The notes beneath the pieces were generated by a model that saw nothing but the letters and a program-made list of their open reading frames with translations, was not told where the DNA came from and searched no databases. The position numbers and the translations under genes were made by a program. DNA of 64,000 nucleotides, from positions 310,001 to 374,000 of the forward strand of contig NZ_VFJE01000055.1 in NCBI RefSeq assembly GCF_006385255.1, in the 5' to 3' direction. The first letter of the stretch is position 1; each line of letters starts with the position of its first letter. Source of the DNA: Flavobacterium microcysteis. GTDB taxonomy: Bacteria; Bacteroidota; Bacteroidia; Flavobacteriales; Flavobacteriaceae. Shown here piece by piece: positions 26,972 through 35,520 of the stretch.

Positions 26972-27266
26972 CTATTCTTAATCTTGGTTTTTTTGTTACT
27001 GGATCTCCATCGCCAATTCCACCGCTTTCCCCATCAGGAAGTTCAAAATCTACGTTTATTACATTCTCTATACAAGAAAAGTATTCGTAGTATTCTACGA
27101 AACTTGTTGAAGGATCTTTCTCGTAAGGCTTTAAGGTAACGGCAATAATATTAACTTCATAAGGATCTACAAAGGTGGTTTACTCGCAGTTGTCTGGGAT
27201 TTGAAAAGATACTTTAAAAGCGTCGTCTTCTTTTCCAATAGCATAGTTTTTTAAGAATAATGACAT
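26952..27266 (-). pseudogene. Small gene between response regulator and kinase, interrupted by an in-frame TAA
   Basis: From ATG 27266 the frame runs 28 codons (ending PDNCE), meets TAA at 27182-27180, and then stays open for 75 more codons (TTFVDPYEVNIIAV... to PRLRIDDLKMA) up to TAA 26954-26952, overlapping the kinase start by 20 bases. The downstream half looks coding (VEYYEYFSCIENVINVDFEL) and keeps the same frame, so this is most simply one 104-codon gene with a nonsense mutation (any of several single changes to TAA) or a sequencing error. No in-frame ATG follows the stop until near the end. I do not recognise the family. Confidence 0.6.
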
Positions 27267-27284
27267 AGTTTCTGATTTATTAGA

Positions 27285-27944
27285 TTAATTAATTAAGTTA
27301 TGTTTCAAGGCGTATTTTACCAATCCAATGGTTGTTTTTACATTAAGCTTTTTGATCAGGTTCTTGCGATGGGTTTCTACAGTATTAGTACTGATATTGA
27401 GCTCTTCGCCAATTTGAGTACCGCTATATTCCATAGTGATAAGTTTGAGCACTTCCAGCTCTCTCTCTGTGATTGAGGAAAGTGGCATGGCTTCATTAAT
27501 ATAGCTTTGTTGTGGTATTTTGGAAAAAGACTCAAAAATCCGATCCCGTATGGATTGGGAAAAATATTCTTCACCATTTGCGACTGCATTGATGGCTTCA
27601 ATAATATTTTCTCCTGCACTTTGTTTGCTAAGATAACCATTCGCGCCGAGTTTTAGCACTTCTTTTATGATTTTTACATCATCATAGCTGGAAAGGATGA
27701 TTACTTTACAGCAAAAACCTTTTGTAGCGAAATCTCGAAGTACCTCAATACCGTCTTTTTTTGGCATATTAATATCCATTACAAGGACATCTGCCTTGCT
27801 TATTTGGACATCTTCAACCAGATTTTCGCCATTTAAGGAGTATCCGGCGACCTCAAATTTAGGATTAGTCTTCAGCATTGAGAGCATGCCGTCAATGAGA
27901 ACTTGGTGATCGTCAGCGAGATATATTCTAATTTTTGTGTCCAT
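27285..27944 (-). CDS. NarL/LuxR-type response regulator
   Basis: 219 residues. The receiver domain has the acidic pair in LADDHQV, phospho-acceptor Asp57 (VLVMDINMP), and the conserved Ser/Lys positions (ILSSYDD; LSKQSAG). The C-terminal LuxR-type HTH is at about 150-210 (LTMEYSGTQIGEELNISTNT; VETHRKNLIKKL). It is the obvious partner of the TPR kinase downstream on the same strand, with the interrupted small gene between them. Targets are unknown. Confidence 0.93.
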   Translation of the reverse strand: MDTKIRIYLADDHQVLIDGMLSMLKTNPKFEVAGYSLNGENLVEDVQISKADVLVMDINMPKKDGIEVLRDFATKGFCCKVIILSSYDDVKIIKEVLKLGANGYLSKQSAGENIIEAINAVANGEEYFSQSIRDRIFESFSKIPQQSYINEAMPLSSITERELEVLKLITMEYSGTQIGEELNISTNTVETHRKNLIKKLNVKTTIGLVKYALKHNLIN

Positions 27945-28045
27945 TTATGGGGAAATTGGCTTAACCAAATTTAACCTTTTTTTTGAAGTAATCCCCATAG
28001 CAAATTAATTTCCCTTACAAAATGCCATAAAAATCGATGAAATAC

Positions 28046-28076
28046 AAAAAAAGCCCGAACATTGTTCGGGCTTTCT
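28046..28076 (-). terminator. Intrinsic terminator of the DUF4293 gene
   Basis: AAAGCCCGAAC/GTTCGGGCTTT (28050-28060, 28064-28074) with a 3-base loop. On the minus strand a T run follows, in the right place to end the gene at 28107. Confidence 0.8.
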
Positions 28077-28106
28077 TACGCACTAAATAAAACTAAGTTT
28101 ATAGGT

Positions 28107-28517
28107 TTATCTCAATCGATCCACAGATTTTACGAGATCTTCATCCTTTTTTATGGCTTTGTTTGCAAGCACTAAAAAAACGATAGAAAAAATAGGTAGA
28201 AACATCCCAATACCCTTCTCTGAGGTCGCCACCTCTCCGGATAAGCTTAGCGAATGATATACAAATAATCCTAATAAAATTAAATTCAATATGATGTTCA
28301 ATCTGCACAAGACAAATTGGAGTTTTCTATTCTTAAACAAGAAAATAGTAATCAGGGAAAGCAAAGCGCTCAATGTAAACAGACTTATATCTAACAGATG
28401 ATCTGACGCAAATGTCTTTACACCGGTAGAAGAGGTTTCCAAAGGAAAAACAAATGGCAGATTCCCCATAACAATAAAGGCAGCCACAAGATATATAGTC
28501 TGTATTCTCTGAATCAT
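28107..28517 (-). CDS. DUF4293 family membrane protein
   Basis: 136 residues starting MIQRIQTIYL, the usual start of DUF4293. Four hydrophobic helices are visible (YLVAAFIVMGNLPFVF; ISLFTLSALLSLITIFLF; NIILNLILLGLFVYH; IGMFLPIFSIVFLVLA). The family is found next to rho in many Bacteroidota, as here, where it is divergent from it. Function is unknown. Confidence 0.85.
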   Translation of the reverse strand: MIQRIQTIYLVAAFIVMGNLPFVFPLETSSTGVKTFASDHLLDISLFTLSALLSLITIFLFKNRKLQFVLCRLNIILNLILLGLFVYHSLSLSGEVATSEKGIGMFLPIFSIVFLVLANKAIKKDEDLVKSVDRLR

Positions 28518-28701
28518 TATTCATTGATTTGTCCCACAAAAATATATTTTCTTTTTCATAAATACTATTGCATGATTAAAATTTATTCGTATTATTGCAT
28601 AAGAAATCCGTAAGCACTTCATTTAGCGGGTTATCCATTTTCAAAAAAAATAGAATCACAACTACTCTTTCAAAGATTCCAACAATTAATTCAAAACATG
28701 C

Positions 28702-30522
28702 ATGTTTGATATTTCTGTATTAAAAGAAATGAAGCTTTCTGAGCTTCAGGATATTGCTAAAGCAACAAAAAAAATAAAGATTAACGGAGTAAAAAAAGAA
28801 GCCCTGATTTATCAAATATTAGATTATCAGGCAGCAAATCCTGAAGTTATTCCGACTTCTGCGGCTGAAACAGAAGCTAAACCAAAGAGAGCGAGGATAA
28901 TCCCTGAAAAGAAACCTAAAGTTGCTGTAGAAAATACAAATACCCTTTTTTCTGAACCGGAACCGGCTGCTGTAAATGAACAGCCAATACAAGAAAAAAA
29001 GAGACCTGTTGCAAAGCCAGTAATCGCTGTAAAAACGACAGAAACAAAAAGCCCGGATGCTATTGCAGCTCCAACACAAAAAGACAAAAAACAGCCCCGA
29101 TTTAATAAAAATAACTTTGAGAAACCTCAAGCTACTAAAGAAGAAATAACTGAAAAAGAAGCAAATGAAGTAACTCAGCAGCCTGTTGAAAATCAATCGG
29201 CTCCTTCTCAAAAAGGTCAGGAAAAAACTGCGAAACAGCAACCACAGCAAAATCAAAAGCAGAATCCTAACCAAAAACAAAATCCAAACGGTAATGGAAA
29301 TCAAAATCCTAACCAAAACCCAAACCAGAATCAGAATTCTAATCCCAACGCTAATCCTAATTTCAAGAATAATAAAAAGACCAATTTCAGAGATGCTGAT
29401 TTTGAATTTGACGGTATAATTGAAAGTGAAGGTGTTTTAGAAATGATGCCTGACGGATACGGATTCCTGCGTTCATCAGATTACAACTATTTAGCATCTC
29501 CTGACGATATTTATCTTTCTACTTCTCAAATACGACTTTTCGGATTAAAAACAGGTGACACGGTAAAAGGTGTTGTTCGTCCACCAAAAGAAGGGGAGAA
29601 ATATTTTCCTTTGGTAAGAGTTTTAAAAATCAACGGACATGATCCACAGGTGGTTAGAGACCGAGTTTCTTTTGAGCATTTGACACCACTTTTCCCGGAT
29701 GAAAAATTTAATCTGGCCGGAAAACAAAGTTCTATTTCTACACGAATTATCGATTTGTTTTCTCCTATAGGAAAAGGGCAAAGAGGAATGATTGTGGCGC
29801 AGCCAAAAACAGGTAAAACAATGCTTTTAAAAGACATTGCTAATACCATTGCTGCCAACCATCCTGAAGTATATCTTATTGTACTTTTAATTGACGAAAG
29901 ACCTGAAGAGGTAACCGATATGCAGCGAAGCGTTAGGGGAGAAGTAATTGCTTCGACCTTTGATGAACCTGCTGACAGACACGTAAAAGTGGCCAATATT
30001 GTTTTGGAAAAAGCAAAAAGATTGGTAGAATGCGGCCATGATGTAGTTATCCTTCTGGATTCGATTACCCGTCTGGCAAGAGCTTATAATACTGTTCAGC
30101 CGGCTTCCGGAAAAGTGTTGAGTGGTGGTGTGGATGCAAATGCATTGCAAAAACCAAAACGTTTCTTTGGAGCAGCAAGAAATATAGAAAATGGTGGATC
30201 GCTAAGTATCATTGCAACAGCCTTGACAGAAACTGGTTCTAAAATGGACGAGGTTATTTTTGAAGAATTCAAAGGAACAGGAAACATGGAATTACAGTTG
30301 GACAGAAAGATTGCCAACAAACGTATTTTCCCGGCTATCGACCTTACTTCATCAAGCACGAGAAGAGACGACTTGCTTTTAGACGAAGGAACGATACAGA
30401 GAATGTGGATTATGAGAAAATACTTGGCTGATATGAATCCGGTTGAAGCGATGGATTTTATCAACGATCGTTTCAAAAAGACAAGAAATAATGAAGAATT
30501 CCTGATTTCGATGAACGACTAA
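28702..30522 (+). CDS. rho: Transcription termination factor Rho with long disordered insert
   Basis: 606 residues compared with about 420 in E. coli. Rho_N domain at 1-48 ([15 protein letters not shown]), then a Lys/Pro/Gln/Asn-rich low-complexity region at about 55-228 that becomes almost pure Gln/Asn/Pro ([15 protein letters not shown]), then the OB-fold RNA-binding domain (about 233-305; [14 protein letters not shown]), then the ATPase with Walker A PKTGKT (Lys372) and the Q-loop region [16 protein letters not shown]. It is a hexameric RNA helicase that ends transcription. Bacteroidota Rho proteins often carry such inserts; in Bacteroides thetaiotaomicron the insert drives condensate formation. 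A terminator follows. Confidence 0.97.
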   Translation: MFDISVLKEMKLSELQDIAKATKKIKINGVKKEALIYQILDYQAANPEVIPTSAAETEAKPKRARIIPEKKPKVAVENTNTLFSEPEPAAVNEQPIQEKKRPVAKPVIAVKTTETKSPDAIAAPTQKDKKQPRFNKNNFEKPQATKEEITEKEANEVTQQPVENQSAPSQKGQEKTAKQQPQQNQKQNPNQKQNPNGNGNQNPNQNPNQNQNSNPNANPNFKNNKKTNFRDADFEFDGIIESEGVLEMMPDGYGFLRSSDYNYLASPDDIYLSTSQIRLFGLKTGDTVKGVVRPPKEGEKYFPLVRVLKINGHDPQVVRDRVSFEHLTPLFPDEKFNLAGKQSSISTRIIDLFSPIGKGQRGMIVAQPKTGKTMLLKDIANTIAANHPEVYLIVLLIDERPEEVTDMQRSVRGEVIASTFDEPADRHVKVANIVLEKAKRLVECGHDVVILLDSITRLARAYNTVQPASGKVLSGGVDANALQKPKRFFGAARNIENGGSLSIIATALTETGSKMDEVIFEEFKGTGNMELQLDRKIANKRIFPAIDLTSSSTRRDDLLLDEGTIQRMWIMRKYLADMNPVEAMDFINDRFKKTRNNEEFLISMND

Positions 30523-30536
30523 TCAGAATGAAAATA

Positions 30537-30568
30537 AAAAAACTCCAATTGCTAAAATTGGAGTTTTT
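30537..30568. terminator. Bidirectional terminator between rho and the methyltransferase gene
   Basis: AACTCCAATT/AATTGGAGTT (30541-30550, 30556-30565) with a 5-base loop, A run on the left, T run on the right. Confidence 0.85.
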
Positions 30569-30576
30569 TTATGTCT

Positions 30577-31371
30577 TTATTTTTTTGTTGCGACAATACT
30601 ATATACCATCGGGATTTTGTTTCCTAAATGCTTGATACGGTATTTGCCGGGTTCAAATTCTTCTGTCTTGCTAAAGCAATCATAAGGCGAATAGTCATAT
30701 TCGCCAAAAGAATTCAGCTCTAGACCATTTGTGATAAGACTGTTGAGGGTCTCGCTAGTAGCGTGATTCCAGCTGATTGCTTTTGAAGAAATTGGAGCCT
30801 CCGTATCTGCGTAGGTGCCATTTACAGTTTCGATTATTGCATCTTCCTTGAAATAATTATAGCCTATTCCTTCAAAATTATCATCAAACATCCAGACAAC
30901 TGGGTGAAAATCTGCCATGATAAATTTACCGCCAGGTTTTAAGAACCGTTGGATCACTTTAGCCCATTTATCTAAATCGGGTAACCAGCCAATAGTTCCA
31001 TAGCTGGTAAACACGATGTCAAATTCTTCGTTGAGATGTTCAGGCAAGCTGTATACATCACAATTAATAAATTGGGTGTCCAGGTTTAATTGTTGCGCAA
31101 TTTCCCGAGCCTTATCGATTGCTTTATCAGACAAATCGACTCCGGTAGCTTTTGCCCCAAGTCGGGACAATGACATCGTGTCTTGCCCAAAATGGCATTG
31201 CAAATGAAGGATTTTCTTGTTTCTGACATCGCCAAACAAATCCAATTCAATCTGTTTTAGCGTATTGTTTCCTTCTAGGAAACTTTTTTGGTCATAAAAT
31301 TCAGAATCGACATGGACTTCTGTCTTTTTATTCCAGGTTTCCCTGTTTATTTCTAAGTAATTTTCTTCCAT
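30577..31371 (-). CDS. Class I SAM-dependent methyltransferase
   Basis: 264 residues with a Rossmann methyltransferase core: motif I ILHLQCHFGQDTMSLSRLGA, motif II GVDLSDKAIDKA, and EFDIVFTSYGTIGWL. FLKPGGKFIMADFHP is the usual post-motif strand. It belongs to the Methyltransf_25/11 type with small-molecule or unknown substrates. It has no clear functional neighbour and converges on rho. Confidence 0.85.
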   Translation of the reverse strand: MEENYLEINRETWNKKTEVHVDSEFYDQKSFLEGNNTLKQIELDLFGDVRNKKILHLQCHFGQDTMSLSRLGAKATGVDLSDKAIDKAREIAQQLNLDTQFINCDVYSLPEHLNEEFDIVFTSYGTIGWLPDLDKWAKVIQRFLKPGGKFIMADFHPVVWMFDDNFEGIGYNYFKEDAIIETVNGTYADTEAPISSKAISWNHATSETLNSLITNGLELNSFGEYDYSPYDCFSKTEEFEPGKYRIKHLGNKIPMVYSIVATKK

Positions 31372-31516
31372 AGCTTTTATATTATAGTAATAAATTTAAT
31401 GACGCTACCTTGATTATGTTATTTTTATCAGTAACGTTCCGTAAAGCTACAGATAAAAATCATACGATTGATATCTTTGATATAGTTGCTATGTACTTAT
31501 GGAGATAAAGTAATAT

Positions 31517-31553
31517 CGAAACAATATGCCAATGGGTGTTATTAATTGTTTCG
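31517..31553. repeat. Inverted repeat CGAAACAAT/ATTGTTTCG
   Basis: Perfect 9-base arms (31517-31525, 31545-31553) with a 19-base loop, just downstream of the alpha/beta-hydrolase stop on the minus strand. No T run follows, so a terminator role is doubtful. The rest of the 31372-31567 gap shows nothing I can name. Confidence 0.4.
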
Positions 31554-31567
31554 AGTATTTTTATGAA

Positions 31568-32338
31568 TTATAATTTTTCATACCAATCCAAAATATCGTC
31601 AGCGACTTTTTCCCAACCAGGTTCGCCCGCAATAAAATGGCTTTTTTCATCATAGACTTTCAAATCGACCACGCTGTTTCTGTCTTTGTATTTTCTGGCA
31701 ATGGTAGTTGTCAATGAAGCAGGGAAAATATGATCATTTCCGCCGCCAATAAATAAAAGTGGGGTATGGGCTTCTTTGAAATTAATATTAGAATACGGGT
31801 CCAAAACCAACTGTCTGCTCACCGCAAAACTTTCTGGAACTGCGTACAAATCGAACATTTTTTCTTTTTCTTTCTCAGGTAAAGTGTTGAAAAAGGCATA
31901 ATCATACCATTTTCGGGAGCCCATATAATTTTTCTTTCCAGAGAAAAATCCAAAAGCAGGCAATACGGTTTTTAGTGTTTGAAATGGAGGAAATACATTT
32001 TTAGGAGGCGCTCCGTCAATACTTACAGCTGCTGCTACTTTGTTTAAATCGGTCAATTTTAGCGCTGCCATTCCTGCCATTGAATGGCCAATTACCAAGG
32101 GTTTTTCAGGCAATGAATCAATCAGTTTGGCAATATTATCTACTACGGCTTTGAAATTGGTCTTTGCCAAATCGGGATGGTCCGTTTTTCTTAATTCAGC
32201 AGGATTGCCTTCATGTCCAGGATTAACAGGAGTATGGACTGTGTAGCCTTTTTGTTCATAATAATCTTTCCAAGATGTCCATGTCTGGTTGTTTACGAAA
32301 TTTCCGTGTATAAGCACGATTGTTTTTGACTTATTCAT
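31568..32338 (-). CDS. Alpha/beta-fold hydrolase
   Basis: 256 residues, no signal peptide. The oxyanion loop VLIHGNFVN and nucleophile elbow GHSMAG (Ser86) are clear; a late Asp (GGGNDHIFP) and His (KSHFIAGEPGW) complete the triad. It resembles the Abhydrolase_6 group used on small esters, lactones or haloalkanes. The Crp-like regulator gene lies 82 bases upstream on the same strand, a pairing that suggests co-regulation, but the substrate is unknown. Confidence 0.85.
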   Translation of the reverse strand: MNKSKTIVLIHGNFVNNQTWTSWKDYYEQKGYTVHTPVNPGHEGNPAELRKTDHPDLAKTNFKAVVDNIAKLIDSLPEKPLVIGHSMAGMAALKLTDLNKVAAAVSIDGAPPKNVFPPFQTLKTVLPAFGFFSGKKNYMGSRKWYDYAFFNTLPEKEKEKMFDLYAVPESFAVSRQLVLDPYSNINFKEAHTPLLFIGGGNDHIFPASLTTTIARKYKDRNSVVDLKVYDEKSHFIAGEPGWEKVADDILDWYEKL

Positions 32339-32420
32339 AATTTGATTATTTAGTTGTTAAATGATAGGACAAAGTTCTATCATCGTAATGCCAAAAACTT
32401 TAACCTGAGTTAAAATCGTA

Positions 32421-33008
32421 TTAGTTGCCAGAAATTCTTTTTCGTATACGGCTGAGCGATGGTCCTTGAATGCCGAGATAGGAAGAAATCTGGTATAAAG
32501 GAACGGTATTAAAAATATCGGGATGGTGTTTGATTAAATCCAAATAGCGTTCCTCAGGAGTCTGAAAGAGAAAACTTTCTGTGCGGGCAATGGTTATGTT
32601 GAAAGCTTCCTGTGCCAGTAACCTGCCAAATCGTTCCCACGCATGCGACTGCCCGTACAATCTTTGCAAATCATTAATGTGGATGCATAAAACTTGCGAA
32701 TCGGTCATAGATTGTGTATGATAATCACATGGCATCTGATTGATAAAGCTTTTAAAAGATACCACAAACTGATTGCCAGAATACAAGAAAACATTTTTTT
32801 CATCGCCTGTTTTTGGGTCAACGATATAGGACCTGAAGACGCCTTCTGTCACAAAGCCCAGATACCTACAAACATTTTTGTACTCATTAAAAAAATCCCA
32901 TTTTTTATAGCTCATTTCCTGCCATAATGATTCCGACAGCTGAAAATCTTCATCTGTTAATCCGGCAAATTCTTTTAATGCAAAGGATAAGTGTTTGAGT
33001 TTATCCAT
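32421..33008 (-). CDS. Crp/Fnr-family transcriptional regulator
   Basis: 195 residues. An N-terminal cyclic-nucleotide-binding-like barrel (about 25-120; GFVTEGVFRSYIVDPKTGDE; SFKSFINQMPCDYHTQSM) is followed by a helical link and a short C-terminal HTH (PLYQISSYLGIQGPSLSRIR). Conserved cAMP-binding residues are not evident, as in many Bacteroidota members of this family. It lies directly upstream of the alpha/beta-hydrolase gene and may control it. Confidence 0.85.
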   Translation of the reverse strand: MDKLKHLSFALKEFAGLTDEDFQLSESLWQEMSYKKWDFFNEYKNVCRYLGFVTEGVFRSYIVDPKTGDEKNVFLYSGNQFVVSFKSFINQMPCDYHTQSMTDSQVLCIHINDLQRLYGQSHAWERFGRLLAQEAFNITIARTESFLFQTPEERYLDLIKHHPDIFNTVPLYQISSYLGIQGPSLSRIRKRISGN

Positions 33009-33150
33009 GATTTTATCCTTAAAAAGTTCAGATTCTTTCCGAGTAAATATAAATAATTTGCAAGAAAGTTCCGCTATTTGCAGAATGATTTTATCGTTTT
33101 TAAAATTTCTATTCGATAGAATTTCAGGTTATTAGGTGGAAATAGAAATG

Positions 33151-33184
33151 AAAAAAGCCTTTCTGATTTTCAGAAAGGCTTTCT
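33151..33184 (-). terminator. Intrinsic terminator of the first nuclease gene
   Basis: AAAGCCTTTCTG/CAGAAAGGCTTT (33154-33165, 33171-33182) with a 5-base loop; a T run follows on the minus strand. Confidence 0.8.
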
Positions 33185-33203
33185 TAATGGTTATTGGTAA
33201 AAG

Positions 33204-34295
33204 TTAGTTTACGATTACTTTTTTAGTAGCCGTTTGGTTTTGAGAAGCCAATTTCAAGAAATAAAATCCTGAAGGAAGATTCTCTAAAGTGTATGTATTG
33301 CTTTGTGAAGCAGGATTTTTGATTTCCTGAACAATCTGACCATTGATATTGATCAATTGGATTTCATCCAAAACGATATCTGAATCGATATTGATTTTAT
33401 GGTTGCTTGCAGGGTTTGGATACACTGCAACGGCAGAAAGCGGATTGAATTCATGCGTTGAAAGCGATGGCCAACGGTTTTCTGCTGCAGGACCTCCCCA
33501 AATCATTGTTGCCAAATATGGGTTGTCGATAAAAGGATTTCTATTTCCTTGTCCATATTGATTATTTGCATTACCTAAATACGTATTTCTATTATCTTCA
33601 TATTGTGATACAGGATCTTCTGCGTTCCATTGAAGAAATAAATCAATCATGTTAGCATCAGATGCTACAGGAGTTCCTACACCAACATTTTTAGGAAGAC
33701 ATCTGTTACCATATCTAAGGTACATGTACATCATCATTCGGGCAACATCGCCTTTCCACTCATCACCAGGATACCATGTTGAAGAAGTGACATCGTGTGA
33801 AGTTCCAGAACCGGCTGTGAATTTTTCACTTCCTCTGTCACCATTTCTCTGAACATCGGCAGCTCTCAGGTGATGTGCATCAGCACCAGGTCCTGAAGTT
33901 CCTAAGTCTGGAGTTCCTAAAGATTTCGCATACGTATGCTCTCTGTTCCATTCGCAAGTAGCACCACCACCATCACTGTTTTTACTTCTGCGTCTGTGGT
34001 CGTTATCATCTGCCTGAGATGATGGACAGATTGAATTGCTGAAGCCATACAAAAGAAGGACATTCGTGTTTGTAGCATCGGCAGGGTCAAGATCGATAAT
34101 TTTGATGGCTTGTTCTGCACCATCATAGCTTAACGTTTTTGTATGTGTCGATGTGATTTTTTGCGCAAGGGCTGTTTTTAATGCTGTTCCTGTTTGAGTG
34201 AAATCAAATCCATTGTAATAAGGAGCGGGCGCACCAGCTTGAGCAAAGGCAAAAGATGCAGTGAACATCATTGCCAGAGTGTAAAATTTCGTCAT
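33204..34295 (-). CDS. Secreted endonuclease I-family nuclease with T9SS sorting domain
   Basis: An upstream in-frame ATG exists, but the start at 34295 leads straight into a signal peptide (MTKFYTLAMMFTASFAFAQ), giving 363 residues. The endonuclease I (PF04231, His-Me finger) domain at about 20-280 carries CEWNREHTYAKS and EWKGDVARMMMYMYLRYG. The last ~75 residues are a type IX secretion C-terminal domain (VYPNPASNHKINI ... YFLKLASQNQTATKKVIVN). The enzyme would degrade extracellular DNA or RNA for nutrients. A paralog lies just upstream with a nearly matching sorting domain. Confidence 0.88.
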   Translation of the reverse strand: MTKFYTLAMMFTASFAFAQAGAPAPYYNGFDFTQTGTALKTALAQKITSTHTKTLSYDGAEQAIKIIDLDPADATNTNVLLLYGFSNSICPSSQADDNDHRRRSKNSDGGGATCEWNREHTYAKSLGTPDLGTSGPGADAHHLRAADVQRNGDRGSEKFTAGSGTSHDVTSSTWYPGDEWKGDVARMMMYMYLRYGNRCLPKNVGVGTPVASDANMIDLFLQWNAEDPVSQYEDNRNTYLGNANNQYGQGNRNPFIDNPYLATMIWGGPAAENRWPSLSTHEFNPLSAVAVYPNPASNHKINIDSDIVLDEIQLININGQIVQEIKNPASQSNTYTLENLPSGFYFLKLASQNQTATKKVIVN

Positions 34296-34370
34296 TAAAT
34301 TATAATTAAGGGAAGCAAATGTAATTGGTTTTCCCAATAGAATTTTAAAATTTAACGTATTAAATCAATA

Positions 34371-34404
34371 AAAAATGCCTGATTTTTAAAAATCAGGCAT
34401 TTTT
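34371..34404. terminator. Perfect 34-bp palindromic terminator between the two nuclease genes
   Basis: AAAAATGCCTGATTTTT (34371-34387) is followed at once by its reverse complement (34388-34404). In RNA it would form a hairpin with an A/U-rich top, a GCCTG core and a terminal U run, able to end the upstream nuclease transcript. Confidence 0.8.
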
Positions 34405-34430
34405 TGTAAGAATTATATGTAAAAGTAACG

Positions 34431-35519
34431 TTAATTTACTATTACCTTTTTTGTAGCCGATTGGCTGTCTGAAGTCAGTTTTAAGAAATAGAAACCAGAA
34501 GGAAGATTTTCCAAAGTATACGTCTTGCCTTGTGATGATGGATTCTTGATTTCCTGCATGATTTGACCGTTAATGTTGATCAACTGTATTTCATCCAACT
34601 GCAATTCTGTATCGATATTGATTTTGTGATTGCTGGATGGGTTTGGATATACTGTAACAGCTGCAAGCGCTTCATATACAGGAACTGAAAGTGGCATACC
34701 CCAAACTAGTGTTACATAATCATTATTGTCAATGTATGGGTTTCTGTTGTTTTGACGTGCATAAACCGCATTGTTTCTAGCTATTTCTTTGGCACTTACA
34801 GGATCTTGTTGGTTCCATGTAAGCAGGATGTTTAGAAAAGTAGGAGAGAATGCTCTGCCGCTAGAACCATCAAACATTACTTTTGAAGTAGATGTAGACG
34901 CAGTGTAAAAACCAGCAAGCTGTGTTTCATAACGTGTTGCAAAGTAAAAAAGAAGCCTTGCAAAATCACCTTTATATTCGTCAATAGGTTCAAAAACAGT
35001 AGCAGTATATCCTGCAGAATATCCTGAGTTAAGATTGTTTCCTAGTTTTGAACCGTTTTCTGAAGTCCAAGAAGCATTTTGTACGACTCCAAAAGGAAAA
35101 TCATCTCTTCTTGCATTGACCACCTTGTCTGTAGGCAATACGAAGTGCGCATCAGAATACATTGGTGTAGTTCCGTTACCGAAATAACTTTGAGGGACAG
35201 TATGCTCACGGTTAAAGAAAACACATTCTGTTGTTGCATTTGTTCCGTTATCCTGGTTTCCACCATTAGCTACAGTACCAAAAGTAAAATCACAATTGGA
35301 ATACATATCCCAAACTTTACCATTCGCTTTTTTATCAGATGTCTGATAGGTAACATAAAGACCAGCATAACCTCGGTCAGTATGATTTTTGATGATATTG
35401 TAAAGTTGAGTTTTTAAAGTATAACCTGTGCCAGTAGCAGAATTATAATAGCCCGCCGGAGCTTGGGCAAATCCTATTGTTGCTACAAGCAATAACAGGA
35501 AGGAGTAGTTTTTTTTCAT
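34431..35519 (-). CDS. Secreted endonuclease I-family nuclease with T9SS sorting domain (paralog)
   Basis: The start at 35519 (MKKNYSFLLLLVATIGFAQ) is preferred over an ATG 18 codons upstream that lies inside rsmB; 362 residues result. The endonuclease I domain shows FFNREHTVPQSYFG and EYKGDFARLLFYFATRYE, and the C-terminal ~75 residues are a T9SS sorting domain ending SATKKVIVN. The ATG is one base after the rsmB stop codon, so it may be translated by coupling with rsmB. The catalytic part is only loosely similar to the neighbouring nuclease, while the sorting domains are nearly alike. Confidence 0.88.
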   Translation of the reverse strand: MKKNYSFLLLLVATIGFAQAPAGYYNSATGTGYTLKTQLYNIIKNHTDRGYAGLYVTYQTSDKKANGKVWDMYSNCDFTFGTVANGGNQDNGTNATTECVFFNREHTVPQSYFGNGTTPMYSDAHFVLPTDKVVNARRDDFPFGVVQNASWTSENGSKLGNNLNSGYSAGYTATVFEPIDEYKGDFARLLFYFATRYETQLAGFYTASTSTSKVMFDGSSGRAFSPTFLNILLTWNQQDPVSAKEIARNNAVYARQNNRNPYIDNNDYVTLVWGMPLSVPVYEALAAVTVYPNPSSNHKINIDTELQLDEIQLININGQIMQEIKNPSSQGKTYTLENLPSGFYFLKLTSDSQSATKKVIVN

Positions 35520-35520
35520 T

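Noticed and set aside
27180..27182. In-frame stop as a recoded residue
   Set aside because: The codon is TAA, not TGA or TAG, and no recoding structure is evident.
28819..29316. 165-residue minus-strand frame
   Set aside because: Antisense of the repetitive insert of rho; Phe/Leu/Ser-rich mirror of Lys/Asn/Gln codons.
31517..31553. Inverted repeat as a terminator of the alpha/beta-hydrolase gene
   Set aside because: The loop is 19 bases and no T run follows on the minus strand, so I only list it as a repeat.
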